Part shown: in pieces, positions 25,726 through 33,555 of the stretch
Position numbering within the stretch: position 1 is the stretch's first letter
Layout: each line of letters begins with the position of its first letter
Origin: Bacillus_BD sp963708895
Lineage (GTDB): Bacteria; Bacillota; Bacilli; Bacillales; Cytobacillaceae
Direction: 5' to 3'
DNA length: 64,000 nucleotides
NCBI GenBank assembly: GCA_963708895.1
Contig: CAVPUE010000002.1
Coordinates: 310,001 to 374,000 of the forward strand
The notes under the pieces: generated by a model
Told to the model about the DNA's origin: nothing
What the model saw: the letters and a program-made list of their open reading frames with translations, nothing else
Database searches by the model: none
Position numbers and translations under genes: made by a program

Positions 25726-26520
25726 ATGTCTGTTGTGCTTGGACAGAAAATGAGTTTGGATGTGGAACGATTAAACAAGGATATTGGATTATTTCCTCAA
25801 GTTCACCCCATTACTCCTGATATGAATATTACCCATAAAGGGGTTTCTCGACTTGTCATGCTTGACCGTTACACGTTCAAGGATACGGAGAAAATTACTT
25901 TAGCTTCTGGAGATTTTGTTGTTCTAACAATTAAGGAAGATCCTAAATTTCCAGCACGTGGTCTCGGGTTTATCCTTGACATTGATTGGGAAAAGAAAAA
26001 TGCCAGAGTCTTGGTTGAAGAAGAATTCAGAGGAGTATTAGATGATCCTACCGAGGCAAAGACAGGAATCATTAAACGTCCGCTTGATGTCATCGAGAAA
26101 CCTTTAGAGGTTTACTATGAGCAGGTTGCTAAACGGAATGCAACAGGACTTGCATCTGTTGAAGAAACAGAGGAAAAGAGAAAAGAATGGTTTGAAAAGT
26201 TTTACCATGAGTTAGTAAGCTTAAACTTTATCCCAGCCGGACGTGTTCTATATGGCGCAGGTGCTGATACAGACGTAACGTATTTTAATTGTTACGTCAT
26301 GCCGTATGTACAGGATTCAAGAGAAGGAATTTCTGAGCATCGCAAGCAAGTCATGGAAATCATGAGCCGCGGCGGCGGTGTGGGTACGAACGGTTCAACA
26401 CTCAGACCACGCAACACACTTGCAAAAGGCGTTAACGGCAAATCATCTGGTTCGGTTTCCTGGTTAGATGATATTGCGAAATTAACACACTTAGTTGAGC
26501 AGGGCGGATCAAGACGTGGT
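25726..26520 (+). CDS. nrdJ: Adenosylcobalamin-dependent ribonucleotide reductase, exon 1
   Basis: 265 codons ending ...HLVEQGGSRRG. With exon 2 it gives a normal class II reductase of 857 residues. Exon 1 holds the N-terminal region and the start of the barrel, including FIPAGRVLYGAG, FNCYV (first active-site Cys) and GGGVGTNGSTLRP. The enzyme reduces ribonucleotides to deoxyribonucleotides using B12 and no oxygen. The reading frame runs into a stop four bases after the exon end unless the intron is removed. Confidence 0.93.
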
Positions 26521-26824
26521 AGATAGCATAAGAGTGCCTCGTCTAAAAAAACCTCGTGAATTGCTGGAACCCCTAAAGCTTATCAACCACAACGTAGCTG
26601 GAAACAGCAGACGTGAGGTTGAAAATGATAAGATTATAATGGGAAATCAGCAGCCAAGTCCTGTAAAATGGAAAGGTTCAACGACCATCGAAACACACTT
26701 AAGGTGGAAGTGAGTAGAGTAGGAATCAAGTGATTCCGAAGCGCGAGGATATCCTTAGATATAAGATATGGTCTGAACTTTATGGGACATAGAGAGTTGG
26801 AGTAACGATCAACGTAACATACTG
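26521..26824 (+). ncRNA. Group I self-splicing intron, no homing endonuclease
   Basis: The 304-nt insert splits the reductase motif GGSRRG/AQMIML exactly between codons. P1: the exon end GACGUGGU pairs with the internal guide GCCUCGUC (26536-26543), ending in the diagnostic U-G at the 5' splice site. P10: 3' exon GCUC with GAGU (26532-26535), one G-U pair. Core: CAGCAGCCAAG at about 26648, GUUCAACGACCA and AUAUGGUCUGAAC, where GACCA (26683-26687) and UGGUC (26769-26773) form P7. AACCUCGUG (26550-26558) pairs with CGUGAGGUU (26612-26620). The last base is G (26824). This is a small group IA-like intron. Confidence 0.93.
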
Positions 26825-28603
26825 GCTCAAATGATTATGCTGTCGGACTGGCATCCAGATATTATTGAATTTATTATTTCTAAAATGCAAAATCCACGCA
26901 TTTTACGTTTCTTAATTGAAAATACAGAAGATGAAAAAATTAAGAAACTAGCAAAAGATAAATTGAAATTTACTCCTTTAACAGAGCAAGAAAAAGCGAT
27001 GTATCAAGGAATTATTAATTATAAGCACATTCCTGGATTAGGTGGTTTCAGCGAAGGGATCATCGCTAATGCTGAAAATACGTTAGCTGCTGGTGGAACA
27101 TATTCAGTTCATAATCCAGAATTCTTAACAGGGGCTAATATTTCTGTTTGTTTAACAAAAGACTTCATGGACGCTGTTGAAAATGATGCTGAGTATGAGC
27201 TTCGTTTCCCAGATGTAGAAGGATATACTCCAGAGGAAATGAAAGTCTACAACGAAGAATGGCATCAAGTTGGCGATGTTCGTGAGTGGGAAAAACTTGG
27301 TTACAAAATACGCACATACAACAAAATTAAAGCAAAAGAACTTTGGAACTTGATTAATATTTGTGCAACATATTCAGCAGAACCAGGAATTTTCTTTATT
27401 GATAATGCAAATGACATGACCAATGCTCAAGCTTATGGTCAAAAAGTAGTGGCAACAAATCCGTGTGGGGAGCAACCTCTCGCACCATTTTCAGTATGTA
27501 ACCTTGCTGCGGTTAACTTAGCTGAAATGGCTGATAAAGAAACAAAAACGGTTAACTTTGAAAAATTAAAGAAAACAGTCGAAGTTGGCGTTCGTATGCA
27601 GGATAATGTGATTAATGCGACACCATACTTCTTAGAAGAAAATAAGAAACAAGCACTTGGCGAACGTCGTGTTGGCTTAGGTGTGATGGGACTTCATGAC
27701 TTACTTATTTATTGTGAAACAGAATACGGTTCTGAAGCAGGAAATAAGCTTGTAGATGAAGTATTCGAAGTCATTGCAACAACTGCTTACCGTGCATCTG
27801 TTGAACTTGGAAAAGAAAAAGGAAGCTTCCCATTCTTAACAGGTAAAACAAAAGAAGAAACAAATAGACTACGTGAAGCTTTTATTAACACTGGCTATAT
27901 GAAAAAAATGCCTGAAGATATTAGAGAATCAATTCTTGAAAACGGAATTCGTAACTCACACCTATTAACTGTTGCTCCCACAGGATCTACTGGTACCATG
28001 GTAGGCGTCTCAACAGGTTTAGAACCTTACTTCTCCTTCTCTTATTTCAGAAGTGGACGTTTAGGTAAATTTATTGAAGTAAAAGCAGATATCGTTCAAG
28101 AATATTTAGATAAACATCCAGAAGCAGATCCAGATAATCTTCCACCTTGGTTTGTAGCCGCAATGGAATTAAAGCCTGAAGCACATGCTGATACACAATG
28201 TGTCATCCAACGCTGGATTGACAGTTCTATCAGTAAAACAGTAAATGCACCAAAAGGCTACAGTGTCGAACAAGTAGAAAAAGTATACGAACGACTTTAT
28301 AAGGGTGGAGCTAAAGGTGGTACGGTCTATGTAGATGGATCACGTGATACCCAAGTTCTTACACTGAAAGCAGAAGACAATCAGGTTGATGATACCTATG
28401 ATCAAAAACATCCACATACACATACAACAGAAAAACCACATGTCGTATTACTTGATACAATCAATGATTTACGTTCAACATCAGTTACAATCGGTTCAGA
28501 AGTTGGTGACACATGTCCAGTTTGTCGCAAAGGGACAGTCGAAGAAATTGGCGGATGTAATACATGTACAAACTGTAATGCTCAATTAAAATGTGGACTA
28601 TAA
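26825..28603 (+). CDS. nrdJ: Adenosylcobalamin-dependent ribonucleotide reductase, exon 2
   Basis: Codons start at GCT 26825 (AQMIMLSDWHPDI), directly after the intron, and run 592 residues. They include the active-site region NPCGEQPLAPFSVCNLAAVNL (second Cys), the ENKKQALGERRVGLGVMGLHD segment, the substrate loop TVAPTGSTGTM and a C-terminal zinc-ribbon tail with CPVC and CNTCTNC. There is an in-frame ATG at 26831, but the conserved sequence requires exon joining. It lies where B. subtilis has mntR. Confidence 0.94.
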   Translation, partial: AQMIMLSDWHPDIIEFIISKMQNPRILRFLIENTEDEKIKKLAKDKLKFTPLTEQEKAMYQGIINYKHIPGLGGFSEGIIANAENTLAAGGTYSVHNPEFLTGANISVCLTKDFMDAVENDAEYELRFPDVEGYTPEEMKVYNEEWHQVGDVREWEKLGYKIRTYNKIKAKELWNLINICATYSAEPGIFFIDNANDMTNAQAYGQKVVATNPCGEQPLAPFSVCNLAAVNLAEMADKETKTVNFEKLKKTVEVGVRMQDNVINATPYFLEENKKQALGERRVGLGVMGLHDLLIYCETEYGSEAGNKLVDEVFEVIATTAYRASVELGKEKGSFPFLTGKTKEETNRLREAFINTGYMKKMPEDIRESILENGIRNSHLLTVAPTGSTGTMVGVSTGLEPYFSFSYFRSGRLGKFIEVKADIVQEYLDKHPEADPDNLPPWFVAAMELKPEAHADTQCVIQRWIDSSISKTVNAPKGYSVEQVEKVYERLYKGGAKGGTVYVDGSRDTQVLTLKAEDNQVDDTYDQKHPHTHTTEKPHVVLLDTINDLRSTSVTIGSEVGDTCPVCRKGTVEEIGGCNTCTNCNAQLKCGL

Positions 28604-28613
28604 AATGAATAAG

Positions 28614-28650
28614 AAAAAAGGATGGAAACAATTCGTTTCTGTCCTTTTTT
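28614..28650 (+). terminator. Terminator of the reductase gene
   Basis: AAAAAAGGATGGAAAC pairs with GTTTCTGTCCTTTTTT through two G-U pairs; 5-nt loop. Confidence 0.9.
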
Positions 28651-28729
28651 GTGTTTATAATTGTCCACTGTACTATTTTGCCACCTCCTAGATTAAAGAT
28701 ATATAAATACATCCATAGGAGTGGCTGCT

Positions 28730-29620
28730 ATGTATATTGATGGTGTTTTTTCAGGTGGAGGGATTAAAGGCATTGCTTTAATTGGCGCCATTGAAGAAAT
28801 TGAAAATAGAGGCTATCAATTTAAACGGGTGGCCGGTGCAAGTGCAGGTGCCATCATTGCTTCTTTCTTAGCTGCTAAATATACAAGTAAAGAAATAGAT
28901 CAATTACTAGACGAACTCAATTTGAAGTTGCTTTTAGATGAACGGAAAACCATTCTTCCTTACTCTGTTGCTAAATGGATGCTCGTCTATTTTCGCTTAG
29001 GTTTATACAAAGGAAATGCTTTGGAAAAATGGATTTCAGAAGTATTAGCCAGAAAAGGCCTTCACACATTTTCCGATTTACCACGTCATCAATTACGATT
29101 CATTGCCTCAGATCTTACAAATGGAAGAATGATTGTTCTTCCAGATGATTTAATAAAATATGGGATTGACCCACATACCTTTCCGATAGCAAAAGCCGTT
29201 CGAATGAGCTGTAGCATTCCCTATTTTTTTGAACCCGTGATCTTAAAAAACAGTAATGAAAAGAGTATTATTGTCGATGGGGGAGTTTTAAGTAATTTTC
29301 CAATGTGGTTATTTGATAAAGAAAGAGAGAGGCCTGTAATTGGGATTAAACTCAGTCATAAGATGGAGGAGCTTCCCAAAAATAAAATAAATAATGCCAT
29401 ACAATTATTTACGGCATTATTCGAAACAATGAAAGATGCCCATGATGCACGATATATTTCTAGGACACATGAAAAAGATATTATTTTTATTCCGACAGCA
29501 GGGGTAGCAGCGACAGAGTTTGAACTAACAGAATCCAAAAAAAAATTACTGATGCAACAAGGCAGAGACAGTGCTAAGGCATTCTTTGAATTGTGGAGGT
29601 ATAATAGAAAAATAATTTAA
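28730..29620 (+). CDS. yqhO: Patatin-like phospholipase YqhO
   Basis: 296 residues. Oxyanion motif GGGIKGIALIGAI, nucleophile GASAGA and catalytic DGG (IVDGGVLSNFP) form the Ser-Asp dyad of the patatin/NTE family. ATG 28730 follows AGGAG by 9 nt; the in-frame GTG 28721 overlaps that site. Predicted acyl hydrolase with unknown lipid substrate. Confidence 0.92.
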   Translation: MYIDGVFSGGGIKGIALIGAIEEIENRGYQFKRVAGASAGAIIASFLAAKYTSKEIDQLLDELNLKLLLDERKTILPYSVAKWMLVYFRLGLYKGNALEKWISEVLARKGLHTFSDLPRHQLRFIASDLTNGRMIVLPDDLIKYGIDPHTFPIAKAVRMSCSIPYFFEPVILKNSNEKSIIVDGGVLSNFPMWLFDKERERPVIGIKLSHKMEELPKNKINNAIQLFTALFETMKDAHDARYISRTHEKDIIFIPTAGVAATEFELTESKKKLLMQQGRDSAKAFFELWRYNRKII

Positions 29621-29666
29621 AGAAAAAACCGAGTCTCATAAAAATGAGGCTCGGTTTTTCTTTTTC
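29619..29666. terminator. Bidirectional terminator between yqhO and yqhP
   Basis: AAAGAAAAAACCGAGTCTCAT and ATGAGGCTCGGTTTTTC around a 4-nt loop; it includes the yqhP stop codon. Confidence 0.92.
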
Positions 29667-30055
29667 CCTTTTTTTCCTTCAATAACCGTTAATTGTGGAT
29701 GCGCTGTCTTCTTTTTAAGTGCACGAGCTTTTTTAAGCGATGTTAAATTGCTATTCTTTTTCGGCTTAGTCGATTTTGAAGCCTGTATTTTCATCCTGCC
29801 TTGTGGGCTGAAGTCCTTTTGTTGTTTTCTTTTGGCTGATCTCTTTGCTGCTTTTACAAATGCCCGTTGCTCACGTTTTGCTGGACTAGGTTTATATAAG
29901 AGCTTAACTAGTAAAAAAACAACTGCCCCAATCCCAACGATTATAGCGATCCCTTTGAAAAAACTAGCTGGATTAAAAATGATATTAGACACTAATCCAA
30001 TCACAGCTAAACCAATGACCCCATAGACAATGTAGTTTACGATTCGATTTTTCAA
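29636..30055 (-). CDS. yqhP: YqhP / SA1362 family membrane protein
   Basis: 139 residues. Two hydrophobic helices (about 6-25 and 31-50) are followed by a strongly basic Lys/Arg-rich tail. TTG 30055 is chosen because GGGAGGTGG lies 6-7 nt upstream; the ORF extends further to 30088 without a ribosome binding site. Function unknown; yqhQ, its usual neighbour, is missing. Confidence 0.87.
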   Translation of the reverse strand: MKNRIVNYIVYGVIGLAVIGLVSNIIFNPASFFKGIAIIVGIGAVVFLLVKLLYKPSPAKREQRAFVKAAKRSAKRKQQKDFSPQGRMKIQASKSTKPKKNSNLTSLKKARALKKKTAHPQLTVIEGKKGKKKNRASFL

Positions 30056-30507
30056 GAAAGCCACCTCCCTATTGAGCATAATGAGCAATTTCTTCTATTT
30101 TTAAACTTGTTTAACCAAGGAAATAGAAAATTATTCTACTTATTGCAAAAAAGTAGAGATTAATTCTTACCTATATAGAATATTCGGAAAAAGATGTGGA
30201 AATCCTTCTTCTTAGGAAAATTGGGGTTAAAAAGTATTTATTAATCATTACAAAAATTCGAGGTAAATGTCAAGTGAAACCTTTCCCTATCTATATTTTA
30301 CTCTAAAAAACAGATCTCTGCTATGATTTATCGCAAAATTTCTAATTATAGTATTCTAATAATTATGTAACAATATTCAGAATAAATCAACAACTTAAAA
30401 GCAAAGACTAAAAAATAATTAAATAGCCTATAGAAAGCAATGCTTGTATGATTTTGTTCAAATGTTGGAAAGATATGTGGGACAAACTAGTTTTGGAGGT
30501 GTTATAC
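30056..30507. other. Intergenic region without recognised feature
   Basis: About 450 bp of AT-rich DNA between the divergent yqhP and yqhR. I see no open frame with a ribosome binding site, no terminator and no repeat shared with the rest of the window; promoters for both genes must be here but no clear -35/-10 pair stands out. Confidence 0.5.
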
Positions 30508-31023
30508 GTGAGTGAAGATAACCGAAAAGGTGAGAAATTAAAAGAACAACCAATGTCATTAATGACACTTGTCATTTTGACTGGATTTATTGGAGGAATC
30601 GTATTTAGCAGTTTTGCTTATTTAGCGTACATTTTTGACTTTACTTACATTTCCCCCCGAGTGATTTTAGATCCATGGGCGTTGGGTGATTGGAAAAAAG
30701 GTTGGCTTGGAATTGTCATTTCCATTATTTTCATTGGTGCTATTTCAATCATTGCGGCCCTTATTTATTATGCAACCTTAAGAAAGTTTAAAAGTATGTG
30801 GGTGGGAATTGCTTATGGATTGCTTCTATTTTTACTTGTGTTTTTTATCTTTAATCCGATATTCCCTGGAATTCCTTCATTTAATGAATTGAAGTTAAAT
30901 ACGCTTATTACATCCATCTGTTTGTATGCTCTTTTTGGCTTATTTATTGGATATACAATTTCCTATGAAGAAATGGAGATTAAGCACAAAAAGGCAAAGG
31001 AAGAGGAAGCACCCACTACATAG
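30508..31023 (+). CDS. yqhR: YqhR family membrane protein
   Basis: 171 residues, four membrane helices, with the conserved start of YqhR (SEDNRKGEKLKEQPMSLMTLVILTGF... segment) and the loop YISPRVILDPWALGDWKKGW. GTG 30508 has GGAGGTG 7 nt upstream. The 60 bp of upstream open frame are not used. Function unknown. Confidence 0.9.
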   Translation: MSEDNRKGEKLKEQPMSLMTLVILTGFIGGIVFSSFAYLAYIFDFTYISPRVILDPWALGDWKKGWLGIVISIIFIGAISIIAALIYYATLRKFKSMWVGIAYGLLLFLLVFFIFNPIFPGIPSFNELKLNTLITSICLYALFGLFIGYTISYEEMEIKHKKAKEEEAPTT

Positions 31024-31145
31024 CAATTTGTTAATCGTAACTGGAGTAATGTTAAAGACAAATGTCCAAGGATAAGAAAGATCATGTAATCACCTAAAAT
31101 CATTCTGCTAAAGAATTCCATATGTTAAAATGGATAAAAAGGAAA

Positions 31146-31247
31146 TTAAGACGTAGAAAAGAGTGAAAGCGATATGGCGTCTTAAGGTAAGAAAGGGTTA
31201 GCTCATAAGAAATAGTTTCGCACTAGACTGTGCTTATGCCTTCTTAC
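31146..31247 (+). promoter_or_regulatory. Two consecutive stem-loops in the pepP leader
   Basis: Stem 1: TTAAGACG (31146-31153) with CGTCTTAA (31178-31185). Stem 2: GTAAGAAAGG (31187-31196) with CCTTCTTAC (31239-31247), enclosing CATAAG/CTTATG and GCAC/GTGC. They occupy the region just before the pepP ribosome binding site. No T run follows, so this is not a terminator. Confidence 0.5.
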
Positions 31248-31266
31248 TATAAAGGAGAGGATTTGC

Positions 31267-32328
31267 TTGGAAAGAATGGAAAAGATTATTTCATCTTTAA
31301 ATGAACGAGGTCTTGATGGAATATTAATTACCAGTCCGTATAATCGGCGCTATGCATCAAATTTTACTGGTAGTGCTGGAAGCGTTCTTATTAGTCAAGG
31401 AAAATCCGTATTTATTACAGATTTCCGTTATGTAGAACAGGCTGAAAAACAATGCAAAGGTTATGAGATTGTACAGCAAAAGAAAAGCATGAAGGAAGAA
31501 ATTGCAAACCAAGTAGAAAAGCTTGGCATAAAAAAATTAGGTTTTGAACAAGACTACGTGACATTTGCCCAATATAAAGAATTTGAGTCAGCATTTGAGA
31601 CTGAATTAATCCCTGTATCAGGAATAATTGAAAAATTACGCTTGATTAAGAGTGAGTCAGAGATTAAGATATTAAAGGAAGCAGCAAGGATTGCTGATGC
31701 TGCCTTTGAACATATCATTACATTCATTCAGCCTGGTATAACTGAATTAGAAGTTTCGAATGAATTAGAGTTCTTTATGAGAAAAGCGGGAGCAACTTCA
31801 TCTTCATTTGATACAATCGTGGCCTCTGGAGTCCGTTCTGCTCTCCCACATGGAGTTGCAACAGAAAAACGGATTGAAAAAGGGGATTTTGTTACACTTG
31901 ACTATGGTGCTTATTATCAAGGTTATGCCTCTGATATTACTCGTACAATTGCTGTTGGGGAACCTAGTGATAAACTTAAAGAAATTTATCACATTGTATA
32001 TGAAGCACAAAAGCGTGGTGTAAACGGTCTAAAACCTGGAATGGGTGGTAAAGAAGCAGACGCTTTAACAAGAGACTATATTACGGAAAAAGGCTTTGGT
32101 GAGTACTTTGGACATTCAACGGGTCATGGAATTGGCTTGGAAATCCACGAAGGACCAAACCTATCACTTAAATCTGAATATGTTCTTGAACCAGGAATGG
32201 TTGTCACTGTTGAACCAGGAATTTATATAGCAGGACTTGGTGGAGTTAGAATCGAAGACGATACATTAATCACTGAAAATGGAAATGAATTATTAACGCA
32301 TTCTACAAAAGAACTTATTATACTTTAA
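31267..32328 (+). CDS. pepP: Xaa-Pro aminopeptidase (M24B)
   Basis: 353 residues. The creatinase-like N-domain (1-130) is followed by the pita-bread metallopeptidase with ligands in LDYGAYYQGYASDITRT, GHSTGHGIGLEIHE, VTVEPGIY and VRIEDD. It releases N-terminal residues linked to proline. TTG 31267 has GGAGAGG 6 nt upstream; ATG 31276 is an alternative. It precedes efp by 31 bp, likely one transcript. yqhS (type II dehydroquinase), upstream in B. subtilis, is missing. Confidence 0.94.
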   Translation: MERMEKIISSLNERGLDGILITSPYNRRYASNFTGSAGSVLISQGKSVFITDFRYVEQAEKQCKGYEIVQQKKSMKEEIANQVEKLGIKKLGFEQDYVTFAQYKEFESAFETELIPVSGIIEKLRLIKSESEIKILKEAARIADAAFEHIITFIQPGITELEVSNELEFFMRKAGATSSSFDTIVASGVRSALPHGVATEKRIEKGDFVTLDYGAYYQGYASDITRTIAVGEPSDKLKEIYHIVYEAQKRGVNGLKPGMGGKEADALTRDYITEKGFGEYFGHSTGHGIGLEIHEGPNLSLKSEYVLEPGMVVTVEPGIYIAGLGGVRIEDDTLITENGNELLTHSTKELIIL

Positions 32329-32359
32329 TCACTTTAGACACTTTAGGAGGATTTTATTT

Positions 32360-32917
32360 ATGATCTCAGTTAATGAATTTAAAACAGGTTTAACAGTTGA
32401 AGTGGATGGTGGCATTTGGCGCGTTATCGATTTCCAACATGTTAAACCAGGAAAAGGCGCAGCGTTTGTTCGTTCAAAACTTCGTAATTTACGGACAGGT
32501 GCGATCCAAGAAAAAACGTTCCGAGCAGGTGAAAAAGTAGGAAAAGCACAAATTGATAATCGTAGAATGCAGTATTTATATGCAAATGGTGATCAACATG
32601 TTTTCATGGATAATGATTCATATGATCAAATCGAATTAAGCGCAACAGCGATCGAATACGAATTAAAATTCTTAAAAGAAAATATGGAAGTACATATTAT
32701 GATGTATGGAGGCGAAACCATTGGGATTGAACTTCCAAATACCGTTGAATTAGAAGTAACAGCAACAGAACCTGGAATTAAAGGGGATACAGCATCAGGT
32801 GGTTCTAAACCTGCAACAGTTGAAACTGGATTAATCGTACATGTGCCGTTTTTTGTTAATGAAGGCGATCGTTTAATTATTAATACAACTGATGGAAGCT
32901 ATGTATCAAGAGCGTAG
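32360..32917 (+). CDS. efp: Translation elongation factor P
   Basis: 185 residues in three beta domains. The domain I loop is KPGKGAAF with Lys32, the residue modified in Bacillus EF-P. GGAGG precedes ATG 32360. It relieves ribosome stalling at polyproline stretches. It is the last gene before a long non-coding interval. Confidence 0.97.
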   Translation: MISVNEFKTGLTVEVDGGIWRVIDFQHVKPGKGAAFVRSKLRNLRTGAIQEKTFRAGEKVGKAQIDNRRMQYLYANGDQHVFMDNDSYDQIELSATAIEYELKFLKENMEVHIMMYGGETIGIELPNTVELEVTATEPGIKGDTASGGSKPATVETGLIVHVPFFVNEGDRLIINTTDGSYVSRA

Positions 32918-32984
32918 ATTTCTAGAAAATTTTTCATCTTGTTATAATAAATCAAATAAGCTACAATAAAACTATCAAATCGCT

Positions 32985-33205
32985 GCGTTGTTCGCATAGT
33001 ATGAAGTTTCAACCTTTACTTAAAATACGGGAGTTCAAATGGTAAAGATGAACAACATGCCTCCTTCACGAGGACGTTGAACATTTTTCTGAGGACACCC
33101 ACCTGTTGGAGCAGGTTTTGAAACTTCATACGAAAAGGCGGCAACAGCGGCAATCTATATTTTCTTCATTAAAAAGCAATGGCTAAACTAGCTATTGCTT
33201 TTTTT
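32985..33205 (+). ncRNA. Candidate structured RNA: long hairpin element ending in a terminator
   Basis: GTATGAAGTTTCAA (32999-33012) is the exact complement of TTGAAACTTCATAC (33118-33131). The arms extend outward through imperfect pairing (CGCTG...GTTG on the left, CAAC...CAGCG on the right). Inside are smaller hairpins: CAAC/GTTG around CCTC/GAGG (33053-33079) and CCTG/CAGG. A perfect 15-bp terminator follows (33171-33205). A TATAAT occurs at 32943 but lacks a good -35. It could be an independent small RNA, an efp 3' element or a decayed mobile element. Confidence 0.5.
33171..33205 (+). terminator. Terminator downstream of efp and the hairpin element
   Basis: AAAAAGCAATGGCTA and TAGCTATTGCTTTTT, 3-nt loop, one G-U pair, seven T bases. 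Confidence 0.93.
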
Positions 33206-33252
33206 GCGTCCTCAAACATCTACTACATTTCAATTTCAAAAAGAGCCTCACG

Positions 33253-33440
33253 AAAAGCTGTTTACGTAAAGTTTGTTGTTAAAATCCAAAGGCCGATTTT
33301 AACGTAGAAATAGCTATTTTGTGCATTCTAATTAGTTTGTAACTCTTTTCTCAAAAATAATTGCCAGTTTCAACGTGATAACAAGGTCAATTCTCCTTTT
33401 AACTTTCTAAAAGCAACAAAGTTTGAGAAAAGATCCTAAC
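33253..33440 (+). repeat. Dispersed intergenic repeat, copy C
   Basis: About 188 bp, the best match to copy A at both ends. Hairpin 1: GTTAAAATC / GATTTTAAC. Hairpin 2: CTCTTTTCTCAAA (33343-33355) with TTTGAGAAAAGA (33422-33433). At 33509-33525 the sequence CTTTACGAAACAGCCTT is the reverse complement of the repeat's 5' end, which suggests terminal inverted repeats for a larger unit. Confidence 0.85.
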
Positions 33441-33464
33441 GAAAAGAACTTCCATAAATCGAGG

Positions 33465-33492
33465 TCATAATGTGGCCAAGCAGGCATACATT
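33465..33492 (+). promoter_or_regulatory. Sigma-E-type promoter of the spoIIIA operon
   Basis: CATACATT at 33485-33492 equals the sigma-E -10 consensus CATACAnT, with a TCATAA -35-like element at 33465-33470, 15 bp upstream. The spoIIIA operon is under mother-cell sigma-E control in B. subtilis. Confidence 0.75.
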
Positions 33493-33555
33493 TTAATGAG
33501 CGAACATTCTTTACGAAACAGCCTTGTTATTTGAATGGAGGAGGAAATCGAAATC

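Noticed and set aside
26495..26713. Open frame of 72 codons across the reductase break
   Set aside because: It lies within exon end and intron, has no ribosome binding site and no recognisable protein; the intron structure explains the sequence.
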